Shown here piece by piece: positions 44,758 to 53,334 of a stretch of DNA of 64,000 nucleotides. Positions within the stretch are counted from its first letter, which is position 1. Each line of letters begins with the position of its first letter. The stretch covers positions 2,232,001-2,296,000 of the forward strand of contig OZ241886.1 in the NCBI GenBank assembly GCA_965203375.1. Direction: 5' to 3'. The DNA comes from CATQHS01 sp965203375. Lineage in GTDB: Bacteria > Actinomycetota > Acidimicrobiia > Acidimicrobiales > Aldehydirespiratoraceae. The notes beneath the pieces are model-generated. The model saw nothing but the letters and a program-made list of their open reading frames with translations. It had not been told where the DNA came from and did not search any database. The position numbers were made by a program, and so were the translations under genes.

Positions 44758-44964
44758 GCACTGTGCCCACTGAGGTGTTTTCGCTGGCCGGGGGACGTAG
44801 GCAGCCCCGGCCACCATCACCCATCGACGGATGCGAGGAACCTGAACTACCTAGAACAGCCGCAAAAATCTCAGGGATGGTTGATGTAGAAGTCAGAAGC
44901 TGCTACGGTTCAAATTATGACCTCGGACTGGCTGAAGCCCCAGCCACGGCCACCGCCAACGACT

Positions 44965-44984
44965 TGCAGCTCATTCGAGCTGCA
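44965..44984 (-). terminator. Hairpin across the stop codon of the SGNH gene
   Basis: TGCAGCTC, loop ATTC, GAGCTGCA form a perfect 8-bp stem that includes the stop codon (44971-44973) of the minus-strand SGNH gene. It lies between the acylation genes and the accessory island and may terminate transcription. No T-run is seen. Confidence 0.4.
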
Positions 44985-46566
44985 GGTCCCATCGGCGGGC
45001 CACGGCGTCCACCACTAGGTCGGCCACCCACTCCGACGCTTCGCGGCGCAGGTGGACCCCGTCGTCTTGCCGGGCCCGGAACTCCTCGCCGTCGGGCCCG
45101 ACCACCCGCTCCTGATACTCCCCGTCCCCGCCGAACATCTCCCAGATGTCGATCATGGTGACGTCGTCCCGGCCGGCGGTGATCTCCCTGGCGATCTCGT
45201 TCAGCACCGGTGCCCCCTCGCGGAAGGGATCCCTGCGCATGGGGGGCTGGCCCACCCAGACCACATGGCGGTGCTCGCTCTTGAGCACCTCGAGGGTGAT
45301 GAACAGCCGCCACCCCCACTCCTGCCGCCACTCTTCGGTGCCCCTGCGCAGCAGAGCGCCCTCGCCGGAGATCATGTTCTGCCAGTCGTTGGCCCCCAGG
45401 AAGAAGACGATCAGCTCGGGATCGTCGGTCTCGGCCACCTTCTGCACCTCGGCGGGCCAGTTGAAGTAGTCGGGCCGGGCCAGGCTGGTGGAGATCCTGT
45501 CGCCCACGGTCACGTCGAGCAGATCCCGAACCCGGCCGCTGTGCAGGGCATGACCCAGGAACGTGGCCTGGCTGTCCCCGGCCACGTAAGTCCGCAGCGG
45601 CGCCTCCCGGGTGACCGCCCGGCCCGCCGGGGCCGGGGGCGGGCCGGAGGCCTCCCCGCCGGACGGATCGCCGCCGGAGGGGCCGCCGCCGGGCGGGCCG
45701 GTGGCGGTCGAACCGGGACCGGACGGATCGACGCCGCCGGGATCGACGCCGCCGGGATCGACATCGGACGGGTCGGCGCCGGGCGGGCCGGCGACCGTCG
45801 GATCGACGCCCTCAGGGCCGGCACCGGGCGAGCCGGTGACCGTCGAGTCGGCGCCCTCGGGATCAACGCCCTCAGGACCCGCACCCCCTAGACCCGCATC
45901 CTCGGGGTCGGCGTCGGGCGAGTCGGTTACCGTCGGATCGACCGGCGACGGGTCCCCGACGGGCGGGTCCGGCCCGGCGGTCGAGCCGGCCGGTTCCTGC
46001 ACCGAGCCAGCCGCGCCCGCCCCCTCTCCGCCGCCCTCCCCGCCGGTGCTCTCCACCGCCGAGGTGTCGGGGTCGATCCCGGCCGCGGCCGCCACCGCCT
46101 CGATCGAATCGACCTGCCGGCCGGCGTCGGTCCCCACCCCGCGGACGTCGAGGATCAGGTCGTAAGGCCGGTTGAGCGACAGAAAGTTGGCCGCCCGGTC
46201 CACGTCGGTGGCCAGCCCCAGCCACCAGTCCCGGGTCTCCCCCAGCGGCTGGCGCTCGGCGATCTCCACCAGCTTCCCGCTCACCAGCAGCGCGGCCAGC
46301 CCCAGGCAGGCCACCGCCGCGGCCATCAGATGGACGATCCGGGTCGCCCGGGCCGCGGGCCGGGCCGCGTCGGGGCCCGGGGCGGTCCCGAGGCGCTCGC
46401 CGTCGCCGACCGCCGCCGGCGCGGCGATCTCCACCGAGACCATCGCCGCCATCGTCCCCGACTCCCCCGGGGCCATCTTCCCGGCGATCTCCGTCGAGAC
46501 CATCGCCGCCGACCGTAACGCCCAGCCGGACCCGATACCAGGACCTCCCGAAATCCGCCCCGACAA
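44971..46566 (-). CDS. Membrane-anchored SGNH-type (DUF459-like) hydrolase
   Basis: The frame (531 codons from TTG 46566) has an N-terminal membrane segment (MAAAVACLGLAALLVSGKLV), a long Gly/Pro/Asp linker (about 170-320), then an SGNH hydrolase domain with AGDSQATFLG (nucleophile Ser), FFLGANDWQN and DGVHLRREA (catalytic Asp/His). Such proteins act with MBOAT acyltransferases to acylate extracellular polymers. In-frame ATGs at 46503 and 46443 each begin MVSxEIA, a duplicated start region, so the true start is uncertain. It follows the MBOAT gene by 18 nt. Confidence 0.85.
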   Translation of the reverse strand: MSGRISGGPGIGSGWALRSAAMVSTEIAGKMAPGESGTMAAMVSVEIAAPAAVGDGERLGTAPGPDAARPAARATRIVHLMAAAVACLGLAALLVSGKLVEIAERQPLGETRDWWLGLATDVDRAANFLSLNRPYDLILDVRGVGTDAGRQVDSIEAVAAAAGIDPDTSAVESTGGEGGGEGAGAAGSVQEPAGSTAGPDPPVGDPSPVDPTVTDSPDADPEDAGLGGAGPEGVDPEGADSTVTGSPGAGPEGVDPTVAGPPGADPSDVDPGGVDPGGVDPSGPGSTATGPPGGGPSGGDPSGGEASGPPPAPAGRAVTREAPLRTYVAGDSQATFLGHALHSGRVRDLLDVTVGDRISTSLARPDYFNWPAEVQKVAETDDPELIVFFLGANDWQNMISGEGALLRRGTEEWRQEWGWRLFITLEVLKSEHRHVVWVGQPPMRRDPFREGAPVLNEIAREITAGRDDVTMIDIWEMFGGDGEYQERVVGPDGEEFRARQDDGVHLRREASEWVADLVVDAVARRWDLQLE

Positions 46567-46584
46567 CCGCCGGTCGGAGCCGGC

Positions 46585-47991
46585 TCAGAACTGGAAGTAG
46601 ATGAAGTCCGACACGCCCTCGGGACCCAGGGCCACCACCACCATGATCCAGGCCGCGAAGCCCACCGCGGTGGCGGCCAGCGGTGCCGACGCCGTCGCCG
46701 CCGACCATTTCCGGGCCCGCTCCGCCGACACCTGCTGGGCCAGGATCGAGCCGACGATGGCCGCCAGCACCAGCGGGTTCACCAGCTCGGGCCCGGTCCC
46801 CCAGCCGTTGAGCAGCCGGCCGAGGAGCTCCCAGGCCCGGTCCAGGGTGTCGCTGTTGAACAGCACCCACCCCCCGCACACGAAGTGGAAGGTCAAGAGC
46901 CAGCTCAGGCCGCCGGACCGCACCGAGGGCACCCGCCAGCCCCGCCGGACCCGCCCGTCGTCCACCAGCCGCTCCACGGCCAGGCCCGCGCCGTGGTAGA
47001 GCCCCCACATGACGAAGACGCCGGCCGCGCCGTGCCACAGCCCGCCCAGCGCCATGGTGGCCAGCAGGTTGCGGTAGGTGGCCAGCTTGCCCCGGCGGCT
47101 GCCCCCGAGCGGGATGTAGAGGTAGTCGCGCAGCCAGCGGGAGAGCGTCATGTGCCAGCGCCGCCAGAAGTCCTGGACCGAGGTGGCGGCGTAGGGCCGG
47201 TCGAAGTTCTGGGGGAACCGGAACCCCAGCAGCAGGGCGATGCCGATGGCCATGTCGGTGTAGCCCGAGAAGTCGGCGTAGATCTGCACCGCGTAGCCGT
47301 AGATCCCGAACAGCACGTCAAGGGCGCCGTACTCGCTGGGGGCGCCGAAGGCGTCGTCCACGATGGCCCGGGCCAAAAAGTCGGAGATCACCACCTTCTT
47401 GAACAGGCCCCGCCCGATGAGCTGCACGGCCCGGCCCGTCTCGGCCCGGTCGGGGCGGCGGGCCGCGGCCAGCTCGGGCATGAACTCGGTGGCCCGCACT
47501 ATGGGGCCGGCCACGAGCTGGGGGAAGAACGACAGGTACACGGCGAAGTCGAGCAGCCCCACCGGCGGGGTGCGGCCCCGGTGGACGTCCACCACGTAGC
47601 TGATGGCTTGGAAGGTGAAGAAGGAGATCCCCACCGGCAGCACGATGTCCAGCGCCGGGCTGGAGAGGCCGAGGTTGCGCTCCAGGCTGTCGGTGAAGAA
47701 GTCGTAGTACTTGAAGAAGGAAAGCACCCCCAGGTCCAGCGCCACCCCGGCCGCGACGGCCAGGCGCTTGACCGCCCGGCGGCCGGCCCGGACGCAGGCC
47801 ACCGCTGCCACCTTGTTGCCGACGGTCATGGCGGCCAGCAGCAGCACGAACCGGGCGTCCCAGGCCGCGTAGAACCAGTACGACGCGGCCAGCATGAACA
47901 GCTTCCACGGCGTCGGCCGGCGCCGCAGCGCCCAGCCCACCGGCAGGACGACGGCGAAGAACGCCGCGAATGTGAACGTCGGGAACAGCAA
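46585..47991 (-). CDS. MBOAT-family O-acyltransferase (AlgI-like)
   Basis: This 468-residue polytopic membrane protein starts at TTG 47991 (MLFPTFTFAAFFAVVLPVGW). MBOAT hallmarks are present: SFFKYYDFF, LPVGISFFTFQAISYVVDVH, FFPQLVAGPI, FWRRWHMTLSRWLRDYLYIP and the catalytic-His segment LGGLWHGA. AlgI-type proteins transfer acetyl groups across the membrane to exported polysaccharide, with an SGNH partner finishing the reaction; that partner is the next gene. The polysaccharide target is unknown. It diverges from the AlkB-like gene. Confidence 0.92.
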   Translation of the reverse strand: MLFPTFTFAAFFAVVLPVGWALRRRPTPWKLFMLAASYWFYAAWDARFVLLLAAMTVGNKVAAVACVRAGRRAVKRLAVAAGVALDLGVLSFFKYYDFFTDSLERNLGLSSPALDIVLPVGISFFTFQAISYVVDVHRGRTPPVGLLDFAVYLSFFPQLVAGPIVRATEFMPELAAARRPDRAETGRAVQLIGRGLFKKVVISDFLARAIVDDAFGAPSEYGALDVLFGIYGYAVQIYADFSGYTDMAIGIALLLGFRFPQNFDRPYAATSVQDFWRRWHMTLSRWLRDYLYIPLGGSRRGKLATYRNLLATMALGGLWHGAAGVFVMWGLYHGAGLAVERLVDDGRVRRGWRVPSVRSGGLSWLLTFHFVCGGWVLFNSDTLDRAWELLGRLLNGWGTGPELVNPLVLAAIVGSILAQQVSAERARKWSAATASAPLAATAVGFAAWIMVVVALGPEGVSDFIYFQF

Positions 47992-48017
47992 TTACATACG
48001 CCTGTTCGGGTTAACGG

Positions 48018-48023
48018 TATGAT
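48018..48023 (+). promoter_or_regulatory. Candidate -10 element for a leaderless AlkB-like transcript
   Basis: TATGAT at 48018-48023 lies 7 nt before ATG 48031, the spacing expected for a leaderless mRNA, common in actinobacteria. No clear -35 is seen. It supports 48031 over the in-frame ATG at 48019, which lies inside the element. Confidence 0.4.
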
Positions 48024-48030
48024 CGGCGGG

Positions 48031-48687
48031 ATGGCCCGGCTGGGAAACTATCAAGCCGACCTGTTCGCGCAGGGACAGCCCCGGGTGGACGGCTCAGCCG
48101 AGATCGCCCGCCACGAACTCGACGGGGCCTCCTGGGTCGATCTGGGGCGGCGCTGGCTGCGGGGCGGCGACGATCTGCTGGCCGATCTGGCCGGGCGGCT
48201 CTCCTGGCGGTCGGTGAGGCGGCGGATGTACGGGCGCATGGTGGACGAGCCCCGGCTGGGGGCGGCCTGCCCGGCGGGCGGCTCCGGCGCCCCGGAGGTG
48301 ATCGGCGAGATGGCCGCCGCCCTCAGCGGGCTCTACGGCGAGGCCATCGACTCGGTGTGGGTCAACTACTACCGCGACGGGCGCGACTCGGTGGCCTGGC
48401 ACCGCGACCGGCTGGGCCGGCCCGGCTCGCCCCACCGGTTCGGGGCCCACCCCATCGTGGCCATCGTCTCGCTGGGCGGGCCCCGGCGGTTCGCCCTGCG
48501 GCCGGACGGAGGGGGCCGGTCCCGGTCCTTCCTGCTCGGCTCCGGCGACCTGCTGGTGATGGGCGGCGACTGCCAGCACAACTGGGAGCACGCCGTGCCC
48601 AAGGCGGCGCACGCCCCGCCCCGCATGAGCGTGACCTTCCGCTGCCGTCCCCGAGACTGGAGGCCCCGCCGCAGCGCCGCCCGCTGA
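48031..48687 (+). CDS. AlkB-like 2-oxoglutarate/Fe(II) dioxygenase
   Basis: This 218-residue protein belongs to the AlkB family, which oxidatively removes alkyl groups from nucleic-acid bases. Iron ligands are visible as the H and D of WHRDRLG and the distal His in NWEHAVPKA. NYYRDGRDSVAWH, IVAIVSLGGPRRFALR, LLGSGDLLVMGGDCQHNWEH and the 2OG-binding Arg segment (RMSVTFRCR) match the family closely. The longer upstream open frame (from 46885) is antisense to MBOAT and not real. It is a single gene diverging from MBOAT. Confidence 0.93.
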   Translation: MARLGNYQADLFAQGQPRVDGSAEIARHELDGASWVDLGRRWLRGGDDLLADLAGRLSWRSVRRRMYGRMVDEPRLGAACPAGGSGAPEVIGEMAAALSGLYGEAIDSVWVNYYRDGRDSVAWHRDRLGRPGSPHRFGAHPIVAIVSLGGPRRFALRPDGGGRSRSFLLGSGDLLVMGGDCQHNWEHAVPKAAHAPPRMSVTFRCRPRDWRPRRSAAR

Positions 48688-48694
48688 CCGGAGC

Positions 48695-48838
48695 GGTTCG
48701 GGCCGGGCCGGCCGCCGCCATCCTCAATCTCGATACTCGGGCCGGGCCTGCCGCCCTTGATGGCTGAGCGGACTGGCCGAGGATCCTCCGCACATATGCA
48801 CCGGGGTTCGGGCCGGGCCCGCCGCTGTCGCTGGCTAG
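48695..48838 (+). repeat. Three degenerate GTTCGGGCCGGGCC repeats
   Basis: Copies near 48695, 48735 and 48805 share TCGGGCCGGGCC and a following GCCGC. They fill the 160-nt gap between the AlkB-like and SDR genes. No gene is seen. Confidence 0.5.
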
Positions 48839-48847
48839 GGTTGGCCC

Positions 48848-49600
48848 ATGGCCCGGTTCGACGGCAAGGCGGCTCTTTTGACCGGGGCCGCGTCGGGGAT
48901 CGGGCGGGCCGCCTCGATCCGCCTGGCCGTCGAGGGGGCCTCGGTGTTCGGGGTGGACGTGGACGACGCCGGGCTCGAGGCGGTGGCCGAGGAGGTCCGG
49001 GCCGGCGGCGGGACCATGCGCACCCAGGCGGCCGACGTGTCGTCGGTGGCGGACTGCCGCCGGGCCGCGGAGGGGTGCGCGGCCGCCTTCGGCCGAATCG
49101 ACGTGCTGGGCAACATCGCCGGCATCTCCTGGCAGGAGCACGTCGGCGACGTGACCGAGGAGGGCTGGGACGCCATGTTCGGGGTGAACGTGAAAGGCCC
49201 GTTCTTCCTGATCCAGGCCGCCCTGCCCCACCTGCTGGAATCGGGCGGCTGCATCGTCAACATCGCCTCCAACACCGCGGTGATGGGCATGGCCTACACC
49301 GTTCCCTACGGCGCCACCAAGGGGGCGGTGGCCCTGCTCACCAAGGCTCTGGCCATGGAGCTGATCAAGACCCCGGTGAGAGTCAACGCCATCGCCCCCG
49401 GCGGGGTCGACACCCCCATGACCCGGAACTTCTCCATGCCCGCCGACACCGACTTCGACCTGATCCGCCCCGGCATCAGCCCTCGGGGCATGAGCACCCC
49501 CGAGCAGATCGCGGCCGTGTTCGCCTTCGTGGCCTCCGACGAGGCGGCCAACGTCCACGGCGCGGTGATCAGCGCCGACCACGGCCTGACCGCCGGCTAA
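48848..49600 (+). CDS. Short-chain dehydrogenase/reductase
   Basis: This is a 250-residue classical SDR. The cofactor motif TGAASGIGRA (about 12-21) is followed by an acidic GVDVDD at the end of beta-2, indicating NAD(H) preference. NIAGISW, the catalytic Ser in NIASNTAVMG and the YGATKG Tyr/Lys pair are present, as is the terminal ISADHGLTAG. The substrate is unknown. It starts at ATG 48848 and converges with the next gene, 22 nt apart. Confidence 0.92.
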   Translation: MARFDGKAALLTGAASGIGRAASIRLAVEGASVFGVDVDDAGLEAVAEEVRAGGGTMRTQAADVSSVADCRRAAEGCAAAFGRIDVLGNIAGISWQEHVGDVTEEGWDAMFGVNVKGPFFLIQAALPHLLESGGCIVNIASNTAVMGMAYTVPYGATKGAVALLTKALAMELIKTPVRVNAIAPGGVDTPMTRNFSMPADTDFDLIRPGISPRGMSTPEQIAAVFAFVASDEAANVHGAVISADHGLTAG

Positions 49601-49622
49601 CCGGCCCGCCGCGCTTCCGCCC

Positions 49623-51056
49623 TCAGTCCCGGCGGGGCGGGCGGGCCCGGCGGCCTTCGATCTCGCCGAAGAGTTGGGCGGCCGCCTTCTGGACGCCGTG
49701 GGACCAGGTGGGGTAGGCGTGGGCGGTCTGGGCCAGGCGCCCGGCGAAGGCCCGGGTCCGCATGGCCAGCGTCACCTCGGCGATCATCTCGCCGGCCCTC
49801 GGCGCCACGACGGTGGCCCCGATAACCCGGCCGCCACCGAGCCGGCGCACCACCGGCCGGGGCCCGGCGATGACCTTGACGTACCCGTCGGTGCGGCCGG
49901 CGACGACGGCCCGGTCCACCTCGGCCAAGGGCAGGTAAGCCACCCGGCTCCGGGACGGGGCCTCGACCTCGACGATGCCGACCCGGGCCACCTCCGGGTC
50001 GGTGAAGATCACTTGAGGAATCCAATCCTCCCGGAACCGGCCCCGCGGGCCCCGGCCCAGGGCGTTGGCCGCGGCCAGCCGGCCCATCTCGTCGGCGGCG
50101 TGGGTGAGCGCCGTCCTCCCGGTGACGTCGCCGGCCGCGTAGACGCCCTTGATCGAGGTGGCGAGTCGGGCGTCGGTGACGACCCAGCCCCGCCGGTCCA
50201 GCTTCACCCCCAGCTCCGCAAGGCCGAGGTCGTCGGCAGCCGGGGCCCGGCCCGCGGCCAGCAGCAGCCGCTCCACGGCCGCGGTCTGCGACCCGACCCG
50301 CACCGCGATCTTGCCTCCATCCCGGGCGGCACCGGCGACCGGGGCCGAGGTCTGCACCTGCACCCCGTCGGCGGCCAGGGCGGCAGCCACGATGGAGGAC
50401 GCCTCGGCCTCCTCAGTTGGCAGCACCCGGTCGGCCGCTTCGAACAGACAGACCTTTATCCCAAGCCGGGCCAGGGCCTGGGCCAGCTCGCATCCCGTCG
50501 GGCCGCCGCCCACGATTCCCAGCGAAACCGGCCGCGGTTCCAACTCGAACAAGGTGTCGGTGGTGAGCACAGCCCCGCCCGCCAGACTGCCGGAGTCGGC
50601 AAGATCGGGCCCGTTCGCCGGACTGCCGGAGTCGGGGCCGGTCGACCCGCAAAGGGCAGCGAGACCCTCAATGGGCGGGATGGCGGGTCGGGAGCCGGTG
50701 GCGATCACTATCCGGGGCGCGGTCACCCGCCGGTCGTCCACCGCCACCGTGTCGTGGGTCATCAGCCGGGCTCGGCCCTCCAGCACCGTCACCCCCCGCT
50801 GGCGCCACACCTCGGCCGATTCGGTGGCGGCGATGCGCTCGACGACGGCGCGCACCCGGTCCATGGCCTCGCCGAAGCCGAGCCCGGCGGCGGCCGCGGC
50901 GATCAGGGTCTTGGATGGCACGCATCCGGTGAAGGTGCAGTCGCCCCCGATGGGGCCGTCGGCCACCAGGGCCACGTCGGCCCCGGCCCACAGCCCGGTG
51001 CGGACCGCGGCCAGCCCGGCCGCCCCGCCCCCGACGACGATGAGATCGTGATCCAT
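49623..51056 (-). CDS. Pyridine nucleotide-disulfide oxidoreductase, class I (Lpd/MerA-like)
   Basis: This is a 477-residue FAD enzyme. The N-terminus DHDLIVVGGGAAGLAAVRTG binds FAD. The redox-active disulfide is in GGDCTFTGCVPSKTL, the NAD(P)H motif is GIVGGGPTGCELAQ, VYAAGDVTGRTALTHAA follows, and the C-terminal HAYPTWSHGVQ supplies the His of class I members. It resembles dihydrolipoamide dehydrogenase or mercuric reductase-type enzymes, with no N-terminal HMA domain; the electron acceptor cannot be assigned. The start ATG 51056 is preceded by an exact 35-nt duplication of the gene's 5' end. Confidence 0.9.
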   Translation of the reverse strand: MDHDLIVVGGGAAGLAAVRTGLWAGADVALVADGPIGGDCTFTGCVPSKTLIAAAAAGLGFGEAMDRVRAVVERIAATESAEVWRQRGVTVLEGRARLMTHDTVAVDDRRVTAPRIVIATGSRPAIPPIEGLAALCGSTGPDSGSPANGPDLADSGSLAGGAVLTTDTLFELEPRPVSLGIVGGGPTGCELAQALARLGIKVCLFEAADRVLPTEEAEASSIVAAALAADGVQVQTSAPVAGAARDGGKIAVRVGSQTAAVERLLLAAGRAPAADDLGLAELGVKLDRRGWVVTDARLATSIKGVYAAGDVTGRTALTHAADEMGRLAAANALGRGPRGRFREDWIPQVIFTDPEVARVGIVEVEAPSRSRVAYLPLAEVDRAVVAGRTDGYVKVIAGPRPVVRRLGGGRVIGATVVAPRAGEMIAEVTLAMRTRAFAGRLAQTAHAYPTWSHGVQKAAAQLFGEIEGRRARPPRRD

Positions 51057-51091
51057 CACCCGCCCCCGACGACGATGAGATCGTGATCCAT
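51056..51091 (-). repeat. Duplicated 5' end of the disulfide oxidoreductase gene (11-codon mini-ORF)
   Basis: Thirty-five nucleotides containing the start codon and first codons (ATGGATCACGATCTCATCGT on the minus strand) are repeated exactly in tandem. The upstream copy, from ATG 51091, reads MDHDLIVVGGG and then TGA, whose A is also the first base of the real ATG (TGATG). The copies are thus out of frame but touch at a stop/start. Confidence 0.85.
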
Positions 51092-51124
51092 CACCCCGGG
51101 CCAGCGCCTGCAGGCCGCGGCGGG

Positions 51125-51910
51125 TCAGCGGCGGTGGGCGGCGTCGAGGGCGGCCCGGAACTCGGCCACCAGCCCGGCCACCGCCTCGGGGTCGTCGCCG
51201 TCGAGCATGCGCTGCACCACGGCCGAGCCCACCACCACCCCATCGGCCTCCTGGCAGGCGTCCACGGCCTGGGCGGGCGTGCCCACCCCCACCCCCACCA
51301 GCACCGGCAGGTCGGTCACCGCCTTGAGCCGGGCGGCCATCACCTTGGCGCTGGCGGCCAGCTCGGCCCGCACCCCGGTGACGCCCATCAGCCCCACGCC
51401 GTACACGAAGCCCCGGGAGCGGGCGCAGATCCGGGGCAGCCGCTCGTCTCCGGCGGTGGGCGCGGCCAACAGCACCGTCTCCACCCCGGCGGCGGCCGCG
51501 GCCTCGGCCCACTCGTCCACCTCCTCCAGGGGGAGGTCGGGGAGGATGCAGCCGCTCACTCCGGCGGCGGCCAGCAACGACGCGAACCGCTCGTAGCCCA
51601 TGTGGTGGGCGATGTTGACGTAGGTCATCACCGCGGTCGGCGCGCCCAGGTCGGCCCCGGACAGGGCCTGCAGGATCGACTGGGGGGTGGCCCCCGCGGC
51701 CAGGGCCCGGTCATTGGCCCGCTGGATGACGGGGCCGTCCATCACCGGGTCCGAGAACGGGATGCCGATCTCGATGGCGTCGGCCCCGGCCGCGGCCACC
51801 GCCTCCACCGCGTCGAGCCAGCCATCGCCGAGTCCGCCGGTCAGGTAGGACACCAGACACTTGCCCCGGTCCCGGCCCGCCCTCAGAGCAGCCTCGAGCC
51901 GACCGGTCAC
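51125..51910 (-). CDS. trpA: Tryptophan synthase alpha subunit
   Basis: A 261-residue TIM-barrel subunit cleaves indole-3-glycerol phosphate to indole, which passes to TrpB. Signatures: YLTGGLGDGW, the catalytic Glu in IEIGIPFSDPVMDGPVIQ, the Asp in GCILPDLPLEE, and VYGVGLMGVTGVR and GVGVGTPAQA for phosphate binding. It starts at GTG 51910, which overlaps the stop of a mini-ORF. The mini-ORF chain connects it to trpB. It is the last trp gene of the cluster. Confidence 0.95.
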   Translation of the reverse strand: MTGRLEAALRAGRDRGKCLVSYLTGGLGDGWLDAVEAVAAAGADAIEIGIPFSDPVMDGPVIQRANDRALAAGATPQSILQALSGADLGAPTAVMTYVNIAHHMGYERFASLLAAAGVSGCILPDLPLEEVDEWAEAAAAAGVETVLLAAPTAGDERLPRICARSRGFVYGVGLMGVTGVRAELAASAKVMAARLKAVTDLPVLVGVGVGTPAQAVDACQEADGVVVGSAVVQRMLDGDDPEAVAGLVAEFRAALDAAHRR

Positions 51911-52024
51911 ACGGGCCTGCCGATCACACCAACCACCGGGTTACACGGTCCTGCCGGTCGCATGAGCCCCGAGCGGGCGGGGCAGCCTCAAGTCTGCCCG
52001 TCACGCGAGCCGCCGACCGATCAC
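51907..52024 (-). repeat. Ladder of three mini-ORFs between trpB and trpA
   Basis: The trpB stop overlaps GTG 52024 (7 codons). Its TGA overlaps GTG 52004 (26 codons), that TGA overlaps GTG 51927 (6 codons), and that one overlaps GTG 51910, the trpA start. All four are GTGA. The 26-codon frame begins VTGRLEAA, the same eight residues as TrpA, so it is a decayed duplicate of the trpA start. Confidence 0.85.
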
Positions 52025-53334
52025 GACTCCAGGACGTCCATCATCTGGGCCACGTCCTTGTCGCCCCGGCCGCTGAGGTTCAACAGGACGGTCTGCCCGG
52101 CCAGCTCCCGGCGGGCCCGCGACACCCAGGCCAGGGCGTGGACGCACTCCAGGGCGGCGATGATGCCCTCGGTGCGGGCCAGCAGCCCGAAGGCCTCGAC
52201 CACCTCGTCGTCGGTCACCGACTCGTAGCGGGCCCGGCCGATGTCGGCCAGATGGGCGTGCTCGGGCCCCACCCCCGGATAGTCGAGGCCGGCCGAGATG
52301 GAGGCGGCCTCCAGCACCTGGCCCCACTCGTCCTGCATCAGATAGGACCGGGACCCGTGAACGATGCCGGGCGCGGCCCGCCCGACGGCGGCCCCGCCGG
52401 CCGGCTCCACCCCCACCAGGGCGGCGCCGGTGTCGACGAAGCCGGCGAAGATGCCGGCCGCGTTCGACCCGCCGCCCACCGCCGCGGTCACCGTGTCGGG
52501 CGCCCCGCCGGAGAGGACCTCGGCGCACTGGCGGCGGGCCTCGTCCCCCACCACCCGCTGGAACTCCCGGACCATCCACGGGTACGGATGGGGCCCCATC
52601 ACCGAGCCGATGCAGTAGTGGGTGGTGTCCACCACCGCCACCCAGTGCCTCATGGCCTCGTTGATGGCGTCCTTGAGGGTGCGCGACCCGGTCTCGGCGG
52701 TGCGGACCTCGGCCCCGAGCAGGCGCATCCGGAACACGTTGAGGGCCTGGCGCTCGATGTCCACCGCCCCCATGTAGACGATGCACTCCATGCCGAACAG
52801 GGCGGCCGCGGTGGCGGTGGCCACCCCGTGCTGGCCGGCGCCGGTCTCGGCCACCAGGCGGGTCTTGCCCATGCGCCGGGCCAGCAGGGCCTGGCCCAGC
52901 ACGTTGTTGATCTTGTGGCTGCCGGTGTGGTTGAGGTCCTCGCGCTTGAGCAGCAGCCGCAGGCCCAGCTCCTCCGACAGGTTGGGGCACTCGGTGACCG
53001 GGGAGGGGCGGCCGGCGTAGTCGGCCAGCAGACCGTCCAGCTCGGCCCGGAAGGCCGGGTCGGCCCAGGCCGAGCGGAACTGGCGGTCCAGCTCCTGGCA
53101 GGCCGGCACCAGGGGCTCGGGCACGAACATCCCGCCGAACTGCCCGAACCGCCCGCCCGGACCGGGCTCAGCCATGACCGAGGGCGCGGAGGCTGCGTCG
53201 GCGGCGGGCTCGGCCGCGCCGGTCGGGCCGGTGGCCTCGACAGTCGTGTTGGCGGCGGATTCGACGAGCTCGGCCAAGCCGACGGGCTCAGCCCGGGGAT
53301 CGGCAGACTCGGCGGCCGCGTCGGCGGCGGTCAC
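52021..53334 (-). CDS. trpB: Tryptophan synthase beta subunit
   Basis: This PLP enzyme joins indole and serine to make tryptophan. The 437-codon frame from GTG 53334 includes a 55-residue Ala/Glu-rich extension before the conserved GRFGQFGGMFVPEPLVPACQ. ATG 53175 would give the usual length, but the upstream GTG overlaps the trpF stop by 4 nt, so I keep it. Signatures: KREDLNHTGSHKINNVLGQA with the PLP Lys, ETGAGQHGVATATAAA, GGGSNAAGIF (phosphate loop) and LSGRGDKDV. Confidence 0.95.
   Translation of the reverse strand: MTAADAAAESADPRAEPVGLAELVESAANTTVEATGPTGAAEPAADAASAPSVMAEPGPGGRFGQFGGMFVPEPLVPACQELDRQFRSAWADPAFRAELDGLLADYAGRPSPVTECPNLSEELGLRLLLKREDLNHTGSHKINNVLGQALLARRMGKTRLVAETGAGQHGVATATAAALFGMECIVYMGAVDIERQALNVFRMRLLGAEVRTAETGSRTLKDAINEAMRHWVAVVDTTHYCIGSVMGPHPYPWMVREFQRVVGDEARRQCAEVLSGGAPDTVTAAVGGGSNAAGIFAGFVDTGAALVGVEPAGGAAVGRAAPGIVHGSRSYLMQDEWGQVLEAASISAGLDYPGVGPEHAHLADIGRARYESVTDDEVVEAFGLLARTEGIIAALECVHALAWVSRARRELAGQTVLLNLSGRGDKDVAQMMDVLES

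Noticed and set aside
46885..48030. Upstream extension of the AlkB-like frame
   Set aside because: It is antisense to the MBOAT gene, and AlkB homology begins at about 48031.
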